The notes: a model not told the origin generated them from the sequence alone. 64,000 nt of DNA from Osmia lignaria lignaria (GCF_051020975.1 NC_135041.1:14644256-14708255); one strand, 5' to 3'; numbered from the stretch's first letter, positions 39,618-53,308 are shown. Translations and numbers: made by a program.

Positions 39618-40287
39618 AGCAATTACAGGGATCGTCTTTTGTACGGGCGATTTTGATGAATGGCCCGGCTCGATTCGTGTCGACAGGCAGAGTCGTCTTA
39701 CTAAAATGCCGGATTGCTTCGAAATCGGGTCACGGAACGATTCGAACGACCAATCTTCTCCATTTTCGATACCTATTTCAACGATTTCGCTGTTCTTGGA
39801 ATACTATAGTCCTTTAATTATCGAAGTAGAATGGATTAAAAACGAATGGTTTTCATTTGAATCGTAAGTGGAACGTGTGTGGTCCGCGAATGACGAACTA
39901 AAACAGCCTCGTGTTTACGTTTCAAGTCTTGTAAATTGGGTCAACTTTGTTGGGTTGCTCTATCGTAGACAGATGTAAGTACTCATATACAGACTGTTCT
40001 AACGTCAAAAATCGTTTAGAATTTTCTTTTATTTTTTTCAACGCGACACAGAAGAATCGTCCATCTATCTTACGTCATAAAAAGAACAAAAAGAAGAAGA
40101 AGATATCTAGAGGAAAATGCAACTGCGTTCCCATGGGACGTAGTCGAAGCCCGAAATTGATATGTATTCCACGCCGTACCAGGTCCAATCTATCGCGGGT
40201 CAAGCAGTCGGAATTTTAAGCACGATACACACCATCGTACATCGACATCTCCCTCCAGACATCGATAGAAGGGTATTCTGTACGAGT

Positions 40288-40463
40288 AATATAAGGGGTG
40301 TCTTGGTGAAATTTAAGTTGAACGAAATAAAAGTTAGTTACAAGAATTTAAGCAGAGTTCTCATTTAATCCCTTTCCTATTAGCGCAAACTATAGTCGTT
40401 ATTTGAAACGCGACGACCTATAGTGGAAACGATTACTTAAAAAAATACTACACCCTGTATATT
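40288..40463. mobile_element. Possible small inverted-repeat transposon remnant (MITE-like)
   Basis: The left end AATATAAGGGGTGT (40288-40301) and the right end ACACCCTGTATATT (40450-40463) are inverted repeats matching at 12 of 14 positions, bracketing about 150 bp with no coding capacity. A TA duplication is possible inside each end but not clear. ACAGGGTGT-type ends recur as single degenerate copies around 193, 31126 and 48760, which fits an old dispersed family. The family is not identified. Confidence 0.35.
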
Positions 40464-40855
40464 TCTTGAGATCGTTGCAGCTACGAGGTCGGTTCTTCCA
40501 TACATTCGAAAACTTACGAGGACATAAAGTGCCCACGTATATATGGCCGATACGTATGCATAGACGCGCGTGTGCCCAGCAAGCGGATCGCGTGCGCGGC
40601 CACAGAGAAGGGTGGAGCGAAGGTACGGCACTGGTCATCCTCGGAAAATTGAATTTCGTCCCTGAGGGCCGGTCGGATGAAGTATGCTGACAGTTGGAAA
40701 ATTTGCGTTTAACCGTGTGCACGGTAAAAATCTTCGACATGGATTCTTAAATCGAGGCTACTTTACCCTCTATTCGATTTTATCAGCCGCCTTCGTCCCT
40801 TTGATAAGGGATTCAAAATAGTAGGATAATAATAATGAAAATTTCAGGTACTCAC

Positions 40856-40958
40856 CGTGGAGTACCCAGCCGTGATGACACCTGTCGCAGTACCGGATGT
40901 GCCGCTTTCCAGGGGTGAACGAGTCGCAGGAACATCCGTTGACAGTGCATCGTATGGA
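40856..40958 (-). CDS. bnc: Internal exon of a basonuclin-type zinc-finger protein
   Basis: Read on the minus strand, this 103-bp exon encodes 34 codons plus one base. Seen directly: residues 1-11 carry C4, C9 and C11, then F14, P16-G17-K18, R22, C24, C27, H28, H29, G30-W31-V32 and H34. This spacing matches the conserved N-terminal motif of animal basonuclins (vertebrate BNC1/BNC2, 'CT..NC.C..F.PGK....R.CD.C.HGWV.H'). Basonuclins are nuclear DNA-binding proteins with paired C2H2 fingers further downstream, which are not in this window. The acceptor is TTTGATTGCAG|TCC, in phase 0. The donor is CACG|GTGAGT, which splits the next codon after its first G; in vertebrate proteins the next residue is Ala (GCN), so the split fits. 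The start codon must lie in an exon at higher coordinates; the TTG just inside the upstream intron is not a start. Related Disco-type proteins are an alternative name. The symbol is a family label, not an assigned name. The family call is strong; paralogue and species are not resolved. Confidence 0.88.
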
Positions 40959-41208
40959 CTGCAATCAAACCAAAACCACAATTATCGTAAGTACATAAGC
41001 AAGGGTTACATGTATTTATTAAAAAAAAAGTGAGCACGATGAAGATGATGTTAGACGGTAAAAGGGCGTCCATTTAATAAGGATCGGAAGTTTGCCTTAG
41101 TGCAGATCCGTGTCGGTTACTGGAAAACTTTTACGGAAGATGAAAGAGGAGGAATCGGTAGGTTTCTTCTTCATTTCCTTTTTTTCTTTCTCCGCTCTTG
41201 TTTCGGTT

Positions 41209-41240
41209 GCAACGAAGCAACGAAGCAACGAAGCAACGGC
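41209..41240. repeat. 8-bp tandem repeat (GCAACGAA)
   Basis: Three perfect units and a variant fourth (GCAACGGC), 250 bp upstream of the basonuclin exon on its strand. Confidence 0.92.
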
Positions 41241-43884
41241 TGGCCAAGCGTTGGCTGCAGCTAACTCTGCCACGAAGGAAAATAAACTTTTCTGCCGCGA
41301 ACATAAAGTAATACCCGATCCAAGCGGTTGCCTCCTTTCAGCCGGGGGCACAGGATTGGATGGTGGCTCCCAAGGGGTTAATTTCGTGCCGAAGGGCGGA
41401 AAATATTCACGGTTCCTTAAAATCCGACGAGCTTCGTCTCTTTTGCGAGCTCCCTCAGGGGTGGCGTTATGCCAAACGGTCACTCAAAATACCACACCCC
41501 CTTTTTCTTTCTTTCCTTTACTCGCCTGCGGCATCGATCCTTTAATCCGCACCAAACTGTCCGAGATATTTTGTCCCGCTCGATAAAATAAAACTCGCCC
41601 CTTTAACGAAGGATCCAAGTTTTTCGATATAGCACCATCCCTTCCAGAGCATCAACACCTGAGAAAACGCTATTGCGTCTCGATGTGTCGTGGTGGAGGA
41701 GTAACAAGGGTGAAACTGGTTGGTGTTATAGCGTTATAGCGGCGTGTGCCGCTAATATAAAGACAAATGAAGCGACGTGCGAACCACCTTCATCGGCCAT
41801 GTGTCTTTATAGAGACAGCATCCCAGTGCCACTATGGAACCACGTTCGCGGGAAATCTTCTGTCGTGGGTAAACGGAAGCTGGTAACACGTGACGCTCGA
41901 CAAAATGTTCGCAGTCGACGAGTTTTATTAGCTTCGCAGCGGGTTATTTATTCGGAACGGCGACAGATTATATGGCGATATTAGCGGTTGCTTGCTAAGG
42001 CGGAAGGGAGACTGCGTTCGCATAAAACAAAATTCCTGTCACGCTTTTTACATTCAACCCCTCCAGTTAATTCGCTCTGTTTTCTGATCAAAATGGTAAC
42101 TAGGGTCTGAACAATTTCACTTCAACTTCTCGTTGCAAACTACAGTTTCAGCGCATAGGGGTGCTTTTTCTACCGCGAGGACACATTTGTCCCTGGTTTC
42201 TTTGCATATTCTTCAGGGTTCTGCTGCACTGTCTTCAGCTATCGGTGTGTACGGAAGGCAATAACGTTTTTACGAGCCACGAAACATTTATTGCTGGCTC
42301 TCCGCCGCGCTCTGCCGTTTTATCATCTTGTTTCTTCGCTTAATACTCCCCGTTTAAGGACGCCACGAGTAGCTTCTGTATATTTTTCGCAGTTGTATAT
42401 CTTCCGATTAGACTGGCAAAGACGAGTTCATCAATTTACTGTTTAAAATAAAAATAAAAGTCGAGCCATACTCGAAGCAGCTGATTAATCGACTCGTTTC
42501 GCGAACTAATGAAACACGTTCGCGTTTCTGCGCTCGTGTTACCGTTCGATCGAATGATCGTTAGAGAAGGATGTAACGAGGAAAGAAAAATAGAATTGAT
42601 AGACGGAGCTGAGCGATTTTAAGCTTTGAAACTCGCTTTTTCAGATGTCGGACGAATGAACCTTAAGGCAGAGCTTTAACCCTCTGCTTTATACCTGCTT
42701 TGCACTTTAATGAGCTTCTAAAAAATTTTGCAACCAGTCTTGTTGAAATTCTTTCGTTTGATATTTCCATTTTCTAACTCGTTAGGAGAATAGAGTTTTC
42801 GAGCCTCGTTGAGTCGAGGGTGTCGATCGATCATGATCAACGACAGGCGGAATCGATCGCTGAGAGGGCTGTTTCGAAACTGGCGGCTGCAGTTAATGTG
42901 TCCGAACAAAAAAGATGTTCAACCGCTAATTTCGACGCCCGTTCCACCGTTTTTTCAGTCCCGCGACACAATGAAAGCTGCGTGTAACGCCACGTGGCTG
43001 AAAAGCGAACAATCTTCGCACCTTGCGTCTTCTTAATTGGACGCGTACACATTGAAATTTCTTTGAAACACCACGGAAGAATGCGTTTACCAACAAAATC
43101 ACTTACAGCCAATAATGTTTCGTTGAAATTTTGATAGATTTACTATTCATTGCGATGTTCGCAAAATCGATCCCAACGACTTTCATCATGTACGATCGAA
43201 TAAAGAGTAGAAGCGTCTAAATTTCACATCGTAATATCTCGACAACGAAATGAAACATGCCTGGTGCACAGTTGCCGGCATGTAATCCGAACGAGCAACA
43301 AGCATGCGTTTGGCCAGCCAACAATGGATATTACAACATATCAGAGAACGATAATTAATTGCGCGGATATGGATTACACGAACCACGCAAACGTATATTT
43401 CCAATCAATAGTGCCGACGATTGTGGCAGCAATGATGATCATCATCATTATAATCCGTGTGGTGGCACAGTTCTCCACGATATGCGAGCGTATTGTTAAA
43501 TATATCAATGGGAAGGATGAATTTTGTTTGTAATTTGTTAACGAGGTAAACGGTATTGTACTACGAAACGTGGATCGAGTTAAGGCAAACTCTGTGGAAC
43601 AATTCGTCTAGGAAGAAATCGCGTGGCAATTTCCTGCTTTCTCCGCTCGAAAGATAAAAAAGAGGTAGTATCGAAAGGTTTCGCACTTGAAACGTAGCAG
43701 TAACCTACTCGACGCTACGTAAGCTAAATTTCGAAACCGAAAACTCGATGGCCACTCGGCGCGCACAGGTATCTGCTATAGGTATACGAGCCAATTTCCC
43801 AAGCCAGCTTCCAGCACTCTTTTTAATAAAATCCTTTTGCCGACTTGAATAACAACGTTAGCCGACAAACACGGTATTTTCCGG

Positions 43885-43911
43885 CGGGGCGGCGCGGCGC
43901 GGCGCGGCGCC
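43885..43911. repeat. GGCGC pentamer microsatellite
   Basis: About five units preceded by GGGGC. Confidence 0.9.
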
Positions 43912-44901
43912 TCGTGCTCGATCTACCTAAAATTCGACATAACGTTCGTTGAATTGCTGCCGATCTGCTCGTTGATTTCAACACCGGCCACGATTCAAAG
44001 AGAAACAGACAGATCAGAGATCAGGATAGAAGGAGAAAGTAGTGTTCGGAGGACGACGATCACGTGGATGCGGTATGCAGGTTTGCACCGATGCCAAATC
44101 CGACCGTACCTATATGTATATCTATGTATGTATAGTGTAGGTTCGTGTTTAATGAACGGCGGCTAATCTGGCCGGTTGCTAACACAGCCGACGAGAGTGC
44201 AGCAGCAACTATCTCGTTCATCGTTGCAAATTAATTTGACCAGAGCGCGAATTAAAGCTCAAGTATAAAGCCTGGCTAACGTTCGTGCCTCGACTCTGAA
44301 GCCCATTAATGAGTTCGAGGATTTAAGCTGGCCCGCTGTGTTTCGCTGATCGAATCCATTCGTTTCCCTTTCGCGCCCTATACGATCCTCCCACCTACCC
44401 TTTTCCTCGCGGGCTAAACTGCCACTGCGCTGATCCGATTCCCTGCCATCTAAGCCATGGTTACATTCGACGATCCGCATGGATTACCGCATTACACCAT
44501 TTTCATCGATGAAAATCGAATTGCGATGGCTCGCTAAACGCTTGCTGACCATACAAAAATTATCCCATTATTATATCTTGTCGCATCATCAATTTATTAC
44601 TTCCGTGCTGCGATTCATCATGTATAATCATCGAGTGAAGTAAACGTTAATCTCTCTGCATTGTGCGCGTAGTATAATACGATAAAAAGAAAAGGTATTC
44701 TCAATGGAAGATGATGGGTTGAAATCGGTTGAAATGGATTAAAGTGTCACGTGTCGCGTGTAACAGCAGCGTTTTGCGAACGATTCTTGTCTCGAAGGGG
44801 CTGCCATCCATCGACCATTACGCTATTATGCTTCATTTTCGATCGTGGCACGGCACAAGGTGTGGCCGTCAGGATGAAAAGCGGAGTGAAACGCGACGTT
44901 A

Positions 44902-44923
44902 CGGCGCGGCGCGGCGCGCGGCG
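44902..44923. repeat. GGCGC pentamer microsatellite
   Basis: About four units with a slipped GCGCGC near the end. It lies 1 kb from the preceding array, the closest pair apart from those near 55 kb. Confidence 0.85.
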
Positions 44924-46629
44924 ACGAGACTGGAGAAAATGACGATCGATTCCTCGGGGATGGCGACTCAATCGGAAATTGCCGATGGATAGACACGATA
45001 GACGAAAACTCGCTCTATTAAATTTGCTTTTTCCCGCTCTCGTCGCGTCGTCGGCAGAGATGATGCCGCTGGCAGCTAAGCTCCAGTCTCCAATATTAGA
45101 TACATTGTACGCTTTTAATCTAACCAAAGAATCTATAACCGATGTTCCGCACCCCTCGATTAGAAATCTTGGTGAACGCGTGTCTATGTCGGGTAAACGC
45201 AGCGGAATAAAATAGAAGGCACACGATCCACGGGGTCGTTCCTCATCCTCGTGCGTTTTATGTGTGGCGGAATAATGAAATGCTAATATTGTCGCGGCCA
45301 CAATGGCAATTTGCGTGATATATCTGGCCGTTTTCTCGGGTCGCGTTCAAATGTAGCGGAATTAAGTGGCCAAACGGCTGCGGAAGAGACGCGTATTTCG
45401 TTGCAGAACGGACGTTTGCCAAAAACCACAAGAATAAATAATCCTATGGGCCTTGTGAAATCTCGAACGATAAAACCTTTTTTTTCTTTTCTACACAATT
45501 TCGCGATCACGAAAATTTCGTACGAGAAGAAAAATTGGCCATAAATTAAGGAAAAGCAACGATAGTGGGTCGATAGGTGGTTCGAAAGGAAAATGAAAAA
45601 TTTGCGGCAGGTCGATTACTCCCTTCGAGAGAAAAGGGGGCGCAAAGATTATTCCGCGACGCAGAAGAAGTAGTCGGGTCGTGGGTCCTGCGTGGACGAT
45701 AAATATCGTGGTGGCGAGGACAAAATATCGCGAAATAAGAAAGGCTTTACGAGCTGGGTTGACAGACGGCACCCAGAGGAGCACTAAGTCAACGCCTATG
45801 CTAACTTTCGGTCTGACCACCCTTCGCTATTTACGACCGATGAAATAATATCACCCCGATTGCTGGCTTTGCTCCGTCTACCTTGAAATGTACCAACATT
45901 GCAACGGATTTTTCCTTGCGATCCTTTGAACGCCAGGTGAAAGAGGTGCAATTGCTCAGAAAATCTTTCTCGTGGTTAGTCGTAAGTCTCAATTATTTAG
46001 GAAAAATCATGAGAGCCAGAGAGCCGGGTCCAGAAAATTACTCGATCCCTCTTCTTTTTCCTCTTTTGTTCCAGACTCGACCGTGTCGACAGGTAGCGGA
46101 AAGGCGGGTAAGGGTGCTTTTTAAATCTCATTATTACAGCTGGTGGGCAACGCGAAAAATAAGCGGGTCTTGGGAGCAGCTACCACCGAACAGGGTGGGC
46201 AGCTTAATCCAGCCCGGCTTAACCATGAAACGACGATCGTGCGTGCATTCCGCCCGGCCACGCGCCCTGGATTTCTTTTTTAATGCGATAAGAAGAACAA
46301 TGACGCGATTTCTCGTGTCCCTCATTCTATTATAGGATTTAATAACATCATTTTTCACTCGCTCACAGCACGAGAATCAGAGATTAAAATAAAGGGCGTC
46401 TTTTATTAGAAGGAATTGAATTTTTAGTTTGTGACTTTTGCTTTTCTTTTTCGCATTCAGAGTAAGAGGCGCGAGGAATTTTCAAAGGATATTAAGGATG
46501 CGACACGACCAATAAGTTTCAGTGCTCGTGTTCGCCGCGTCGACCGCCCTCGTCCCCTCCGATGAATTATGAACGCTTCGCGGTCTTGTGTTTCTCGCGC
46601 GAGTATTGCACGTTCACGAACTCAGCTTC

Positions 46630-46645
46630 GCGCCGCGCCACGCCG
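46630..46645. repeat. GCGCC pentamer tract
   Basis: Three imperfect units (CGCGCCGCGCCACGCC). Confidence 0.65.
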
Positions 46646-48470
46646 ACTGCGCGTGCATCACGCTAAACGAATAATAAACACGTCTACATACTGTCTATGC
46701 GTAATAGATGCGACTGCGTTTTTCTCGAATCTACGTATTCGTTTAGTTCAGAAAAGAAAAATAAGAGAAAAGACCAAACTTTCTTTTCCACGATTCCGTG
46801 GGCCAGGAACACAGAGGTCAGAAGATCGAGGCGAGTCGCACCCCTACTCTTTCACCAGCAGATATCGAAGCAATGTAACGCCAACCCCGTTGGGCCCGGT
46901 CGATGAATGATATATCGGCTCGTAAAAATCGCCGAGAATAAAATATCTTGGTAGGATCCGAGGGCGAAGGTCGGCGTCGCCGAAAGGGCCCCTTGCCGCG
47001 GCGCAACGCGTTTATGGGTGACCAGGTACACGTACTCAACGGCCCTCGCACACGTACCCGTAGGTGCGAACATTGTTAACAAGTCCCGTATTTTATACAC
47101 TCCTGCAGAAACAACCAGTCGGCTGCTGACAAGGGGATCATCCGAACCAGAGGTGCTCCGTTATAGGTATTCTCTTTCCACCTTAACGATCACATTAACG
47201 ATCATATTTGTTTTTCTAAATAAAATTAAGCCAGATAAAGGCGCCACCTGATTGATTTCCAACGTCCATTATCACGCTTTAAGATGACGTTAAACTACTG
47301 AAACATATTCATATTTCTCGGGCAGATAATGTAAATAATTTCTGATCGATCAGATATCAATTGCCGAGACACCATAGGATGATCGCGCATTTACATATAG
47401 ATAGCGCTGTCAATGTAAATTATTACGTCGATAACCGACGGATAAATCAATTTATTCTCGTTTCGAGGCGTTCCTTTCTCTTCTTTTTTTAAATAAATAT
47501 TTCGTTCAATAACGCAACACGCGATCGAAAATAAATGGAGAAACAATGTCGCGAGATTTGAGAACCTCCTCGATGGTGGACGGCGACGATATTTTCAAAG
47601 GGTGTTACTCGACCGGCCATAATTTCAAGCATAAACACTGATTTGGCACGAGCGTTCGACTTGAAGCCGCGTTCTTTTTTAACCCAGACCGCGTCACGGA
47701 ACAATGAAGACTGTTTACCGTGATTAACTCCTTCGAACGAGAGCGAAAAGACGAGCGCGGCCATCGATTTACACTTCACCGACCGGATGATTCATTGAAC
47801 CGTTTCACTTTGCACGTGGTGTGGAAAATCCGCCAAAAAATTTTTTTTTTATCGAACAAACTCAAAACGCAAGAACAAAATCCCTCGTAAAGATTAATTT
47901 TGTGACGCGAAAATTGAAAATTCGTTTCCTTATTCAGCTCGGGTCCATGGTAAACGGGGGTTGGAAAGGGGTTCTCAGTTCGCAGACCGACGAGCTCGCT
48001 TCTGTTCGGTCTAGTCGGTTTCACGGAACAAGATGGAAGGGGTAGGATGATGAGAGAAAGTAGGAGGACGAGGAAAGAGTGAGAGAAAGAGTGCGTGGAG
48101 AGTAAAGCAGAGGAATAAACGGCGGAGAAGAGGTTAGAAGAGAAAGAGGAGATGGAGAGGATTGGAAAGGGGATCGCTGCCTCCTGCACGCTGGCCCCCG
48201 GGGGCGGTGTATTGATCCGGAGGCGGCGGCGGTCATCCGACCGCTAATTAAATGCCAATCGCCAACCTCATCCCCGTCAACTTCCCCTGCCGTCGTCTCA
48301 TCCCCACTATGCCACCCCTTCCTTTATCCAACAGCCATCTCCCACCCTTTCTCCACTCAATTCACCCTCTACTTGCTCCGCACGTCGGGTCTCCAACGAA
48401 CCCGTCCCCTTTGAACCCACGCACCATCGCCATATCCTCTGTGATATCGCCATATCCTCAGCCCAACCCT

Positions 48471-48501
48471 CGCTTCTCGCTTCTCGCTTCTCGCTTCTCG
48501 C
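48471..48501. repeat. 7-bp tandem repeat (TTCTCGC)
   Basis: Four perfect units. Just left, TCGCCATATCCTC is duplicated with a 20-bp period (48427-48460). Confidence 0.93.
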
Positions 48502-49864
48502 AAACGCACACGTCGCGTCGCCTCGTTTCATCCTCCACGATCCTGGTATGCGACCTGGCTAACCTTTATTATACTCCCTGCACCCCATCCTGTTATTCTC
48601 TGCGTAGCTACTGATTCTTTGTGATTTGCTGACCGAGCATGGTGTTTTACGATTTTAACCCCTTTGTTAATAACTGGCCCTCGCGTCGCGTCCATTTCAA
48701 CCACAATCGTTGCGTTGGGTTGATTTTGTAAAATTTGGCGATTAAATTAAAAGAATTTATAGGGTGGACAAGCGAAGTAAGGATCTTTAGTAGATACAAG
48801 CTTTCTCGTCTCCTCGTGATTTACTCGAGTACTTTTCGCACAGCGAACCAAGTAAGCCGGTCACGTCCGAATGGAGTTTGGTGGACTCGAAAGAAATCGA
48901 GGGAGAATGGGAGAGAAAAAAACGGGATAGCCAGAAGGGATCAGCTGAGTTCTTCCGAAAGCAAAGTCCCATGGGAAGTCAATCAACCGACCTTTCTTCG
49001 TGACTCGCGATTTCGATCCCGCAAAAATTCCGTTTCGTTAAACGTGTCGATAGCTTCTGCGTCATCGATTCCAGATCGCTGAATTGACCGTGTTGTCAAA
49101 ATTTTCTTAAAATATACAGCGTCACCGGTTTACAACTAACGATAAAACAATCCACGAATAGCCAATGAAACAAACCACTAGAGGTTACCTTGTAAGGTTC
49201 CATTGAAGCGTTCTAAAAAAGCATTTAGCTGTTGCTGTGTAGTCGGTTCGAATGGTCAAACGCGAAATCATCGATCGATCCGCTCGATCCAGCAGAGGTC
49301 TGGTCGAAGAGGGCAAGCGCGGGTCGGTGGTTTAATCGACCATTAGACGCGAGAAGCCGCGTCGAGGAGGAAACGACGTCACCGGTGATCATCGATTTCG
49401 CGAGAGTGGCAGGCCACTCCTGTGTACACCCACACACAACAGAAAGGCGTACACAGGCGAGCGCGAGTACGCTGCCACTATATTAAATCGAAAGCGAGTG
49501 CTTCCGAGGCAACTGGCTTTTTCAGAAGCGAGCTCCCATTGGCGGCTCGAGTAGCCCCTTCTTTATTCGAGGCGGTGTTAATTGGCGCGGAAGTAATTAA
49601 GAGATGGCCACCCCTCCGTCCCGACAAACCCCTGGCTAACGAGCGAACGCTGCTCTGGGAGATGGCAGCGTCGTGATTAATAACAAGGTCCTCTCCAAAC
49701 CTTGGCGCGCAGCCTCCGCGTCGAAAGGTTGTAGGTGAAATTCCTCTTCGATGCTAGCCAGCCGAACCTACCCGTAACGTCGCTGTGAGAAAAGATTTTT
49801 TCGTGTCGATCTCGCAAACGAGATCCAGTCCAGTGAGTGTCCTTAACATTCCATAGGGGAGAAG

Positions 49865-49880
49865 AAAAAAAAAAAAAAAA
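49865..49880. repeat. Poly-A run (16)
   Basis: Sixteen uninterrupted A. Confidence 0.95.
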
Positions 49881-50545
49881 TGATTCTACTAAACGATCGA
49901 TTGTCTCGGTCTGGGGATTCGAAGACGAGCGGCTTCTAATCGTTGCATCGAACGAAATTGTGGCCCCGGTTATTTGGCCGATCGGAAAGAATCGATCGAA
50001 AGCTGCAGGCCAGTCGACTCAGTCCGATCAGCAATAGGATCTCGAAAAACGAGAAGAGCTTTATGTAGCTCTGCTCTTGGTCCCGGGGCAGGGCGTAGAC
50101 ATATTTATATATCGATCGGATATTTATGAAGATTCGGGAAGAACGAACGGTGATCCGCATCTGCCGCGCCATTAACCTAACCCAGGCCCCGTAGCTGGGG
50201 GCGCCAGGTGTGACCTCCTCGCTTCTCTAATGACGAAGAGCCGCGATAATCCCAACAGCCAGCCGCGTCGATCCCTCCACGGATACACGGAAGAGATTGA
50301 TACGGCTCGATGGGAACCAAACCTATTCTCCATTTTCAACAATTTCACCCATACCTATATATAAAGTTAGCTACTGTTTATTCAAAGATAAAGATTCTTT
50401 TCAAAGGGAAATTAATTAAAACTCCAAATTGAATTGAAGTCTACTCGTTGAGCGGATAGAAGAGATTCCAAAAGAGTTATAAGAGAGCTTACGGAATGAA
50501 CGGTTAAAATTTTGATTCATAAGCTTGAAAACCTGGTCTGTTAAA

Positions 50546-50572
50546 CGGCGGCGGCGGCGGCGGCGGCGGCGG
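50546..50572. repeat. CGG trinucleotide repeat
   Basis: Nine perfect CGG units in otherwise AT-rich DNA. Confidence 0.97.
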
Positions 50573-51672
50573 CCTTAATTTTCCACGTGCACGCTTGTTA
50601 ACGATTTCGAATGAGTGCACGTTCTTCGTCGAGGATTCCGGAAACGCAACCGATTTTAGCCACGATTGCGCGAATCAACTGAAAGTGGAATGCAAAGATT
50701 GTTCGGAATTTACGAATCGTTCGTGTCTTCAAGCTCGATCGTTGCGTTCATTGAAATCGGCCAACTGTGTTATACGGTTTCGTTAGTTTCAAGTAACGCA
50801 GGTTTTTGCGGTAGACCCGTTCGTTTGGACTAATTGGCCAACTTAATTTCGACCATCCGTGTGATTGTTATTTTTGAAGATACATATTCATCGAGAAATT
50901 TCCTTGGAAAGAGGCAGCAATCGTTGTCTCGGGACCATTTAATGGGCCGGCGTTGAAAAGAAGAGACGTAAAAAGGGGCGAATCACCGATGAAAGAAAGG
51001 GTGATTATACGATCTCCTCTCCCTCTCTTTCTCTTCCCTTTATTATCCTTTCTACTCGTTCTTTCGTCCCTTCGCGAAGTCATTCGAAGATTTTGGCTCG
51101 TCATTTCCCGTAATGCGATATATACCAACGAAATCTCGAGCATCACTCCGCGGCTATTAATCTATTGGCAGGCATCCAAGAGCAATGCACTTCTCGATAT
51201 CCATATTCAATGACCCGGTCGCGTCTAAAACTGCTCTTTCTATCGCGGCTCTTCGATCAACGACTTACTTTTCCAGGATAGCGGTTTTCCTGTTGACAAT
51301 TTTCCTGGTAGGTACAGGGCATCTCGTGGACGACCCTTCGCTGGATGTTCGCGAAGACGAGTATGGTTTCGCGACGATTCACCCTTAGGACGGATGCTTA
51401 CGAAGCAGACGTCAAAACATTGGTGAAATATGAGGGTGCGGCAGCCGGAAGATCGATTCGTCGAGGGACCGTTGGATGAAAAGGCGAGTGCTTGGTCGGG
51501 CATCGACGGAGCTGGTTCGCATTGTTAAAAGCCCGTAATAGATTATGCATTAAACGGCAGACAGAATAGGAGAGATAGCGTAACAATGGATCAACCGCTG
51601 CTGGCCCCCTCGGGGACTCCGTCGTACGTCATCCGTCGATCCTGAGATCATTATTATCCAGGGAGTACACTG

Positions 51673-51706
51673 CTTCCTTCCTTCCTTCCTTCCTTCCTTC
51701 CTTCCT
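51673..51706. repeat. CTTC tetranucleotide repeat
   Basis: About eight perfect units. Confidence 0.96.
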
Positions 51707-52840
51707 CTTCGCGTTTCATCGCGATCGAAAACGCATGTCACGTTTCGCGATCCGTTTCGAGCTTTTGATCGACCCTGTAGAGCTGTTCCAGTTTCGATTG
51801 ACAGGGAAACGTGAGTTTTACGAAACACTTTGGATGTCTGACGATCACGGCTTCAATTACAAACTTCCTATTAATTCGTTTAGAAATCTTTTTCGAGGGA
51901 GTTCGTCAATTTAATCGGCTGACCAGCAAATCATTCGTACTTATTTCACGAACACTGTCCCAAACAGTTACTTAATCTCGCTGCGTCTTAATGCACTGAT
52001 ACGCTCGAACAAAGGTATTCATACTTTCGGTTACATTCTGATTCTAGTGAAAGCGACGATGATTTCATGAAAAGGATTCAGTAACTCGACCAATTTGCAC
52101 CATAATCGCGATTACCTATGACTTGTATTTTTATAAGTTTCATCATTCTTCAAGACTTCAAGCAACATTATCATTCCATTGCTAACTATTCCCTGAAACA
52201 CACTGAAATTATTATGTTATATCGTATCCGAAAAATGTCCCCCGACTCCTTGAATCGCTATCGATGGGTAGGCGAGAGAAGCGCAGTCTCGCTCGAATTA
52301 CGGGCCATTTCGTGGTCTGCTGGAGGAACAGGGCCGAGTCGAGCGCAAAAATAATGCATGTAATCTGCTCCGCAAAACCGTTTGACCTCTCGTCTCGGGG
52401 TATAAACGTCTAACCCTAGCATTACCAAAATCTGCTGGTCCACGATTCAAGGTGGTTTCGAACGAGGGGACAAGAGACGAGATGAAACGAGACAAGGACA
52501 AGTGCAACGACGAGGAAGGAGGAAGAAAGACGACAGGATCAGGAGAATTACCGAAAGACGACGTGACTCCATATGTGAGATATTACACGACCATGTAATT
52601 TCACTATTACGGCTAATCTGTTGACATTAGAGAACAGTCCGGCAAAATTGTTGGGTCTCCAAATCGGACCCGATGTCCGTCGCGCTATTATGTTAAACAG
52701 TTTAAACTATTCTCTCTAAGCGGCTTCAAACGACCAACGATTATTATTTCGATCTTGTCTCCCTCTCATCCAGAAAATCGCTTCCAGAAAAAAAAACAAA
52801 AAACGAGTGACTGTCTTTAAAACGCCCCTCCTCTCCGCCA

Positions 52841-52866
52841 GCAAGCTCGGCAAGCTCGGCAAGCTC
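52841..52866. repeat. 9-bp tandem repeat (CAAGCTCGG)
   Basis: Two perfect units and most of a third. Confidence 0.9.
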
Positions 52867-53308
52867 CTAATCGTCGTCCTCGGGGTCCATCCTAGACGGA
52901 GGACCGATCAGCGCGATCCATTACGCAAAATTGTGAGTTTAGCAAAGATGCGTCCCCCGTTTCGATGCTAATTTTAAAATATTTCACTCCAACGGACTAA
53001 AAGTTATTTGAATGGAACAAGGACGTATCAAGAGCGTTGAATAAATAAAAATTTCTGATAATAAAACGGTCGTTACCTTTCGCATACACCTAATAATAAG
53101 AATGAGAATAAGAAATGGTTGAGCGATCGGTAAGTTTCGAAAGGAGGCAGCCGACAGCTGGGAGACGTGCGCGAAACCACAATCCACGAGATCGAAAACC
53201 GCATCCTCTTCGTCGATTTCATTGTCCGGTCGTTACGTCACCCTTGTCGCTTCCACGAGGACGCGTCAACTAACATCGATTGTCGACAGTCATCGGGGAC
53301 GATTGAAC

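Larger units (their letters stand above)
20001..40855. other. Non-coding sequence, probable long basonuclin intron (proximal part)
   Basis: About 20.9 kb directly downstream of the basonuclin donor on the minus strand. I looked for the expected next exon (continuing HGWV-x-HA..KL, then the VVFDISSL/YGTQ region of the family) and did not find it. Contents are microsatellites, a palindrome at 22206-22229, a hairpin at 24739-24775, a small inverted-repeat element at 40288-40463 and AT-rich stretches with many TAATTA/TAATTG core motifs of the kind bound by homeodomain factors. Confidence 0.45.

Noticed and set aside
43661..43680. let-7-like seed GAGGTAGTA
   Set aside because: Similarity ends after nine bases and no hairpin surrounds it.
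44747..45301. Open frame of 184 codons, minus strand
   Set aside because: Same strand as basonuclin but no basonuclin-like motif and it contains a pentamer array; probably chance.
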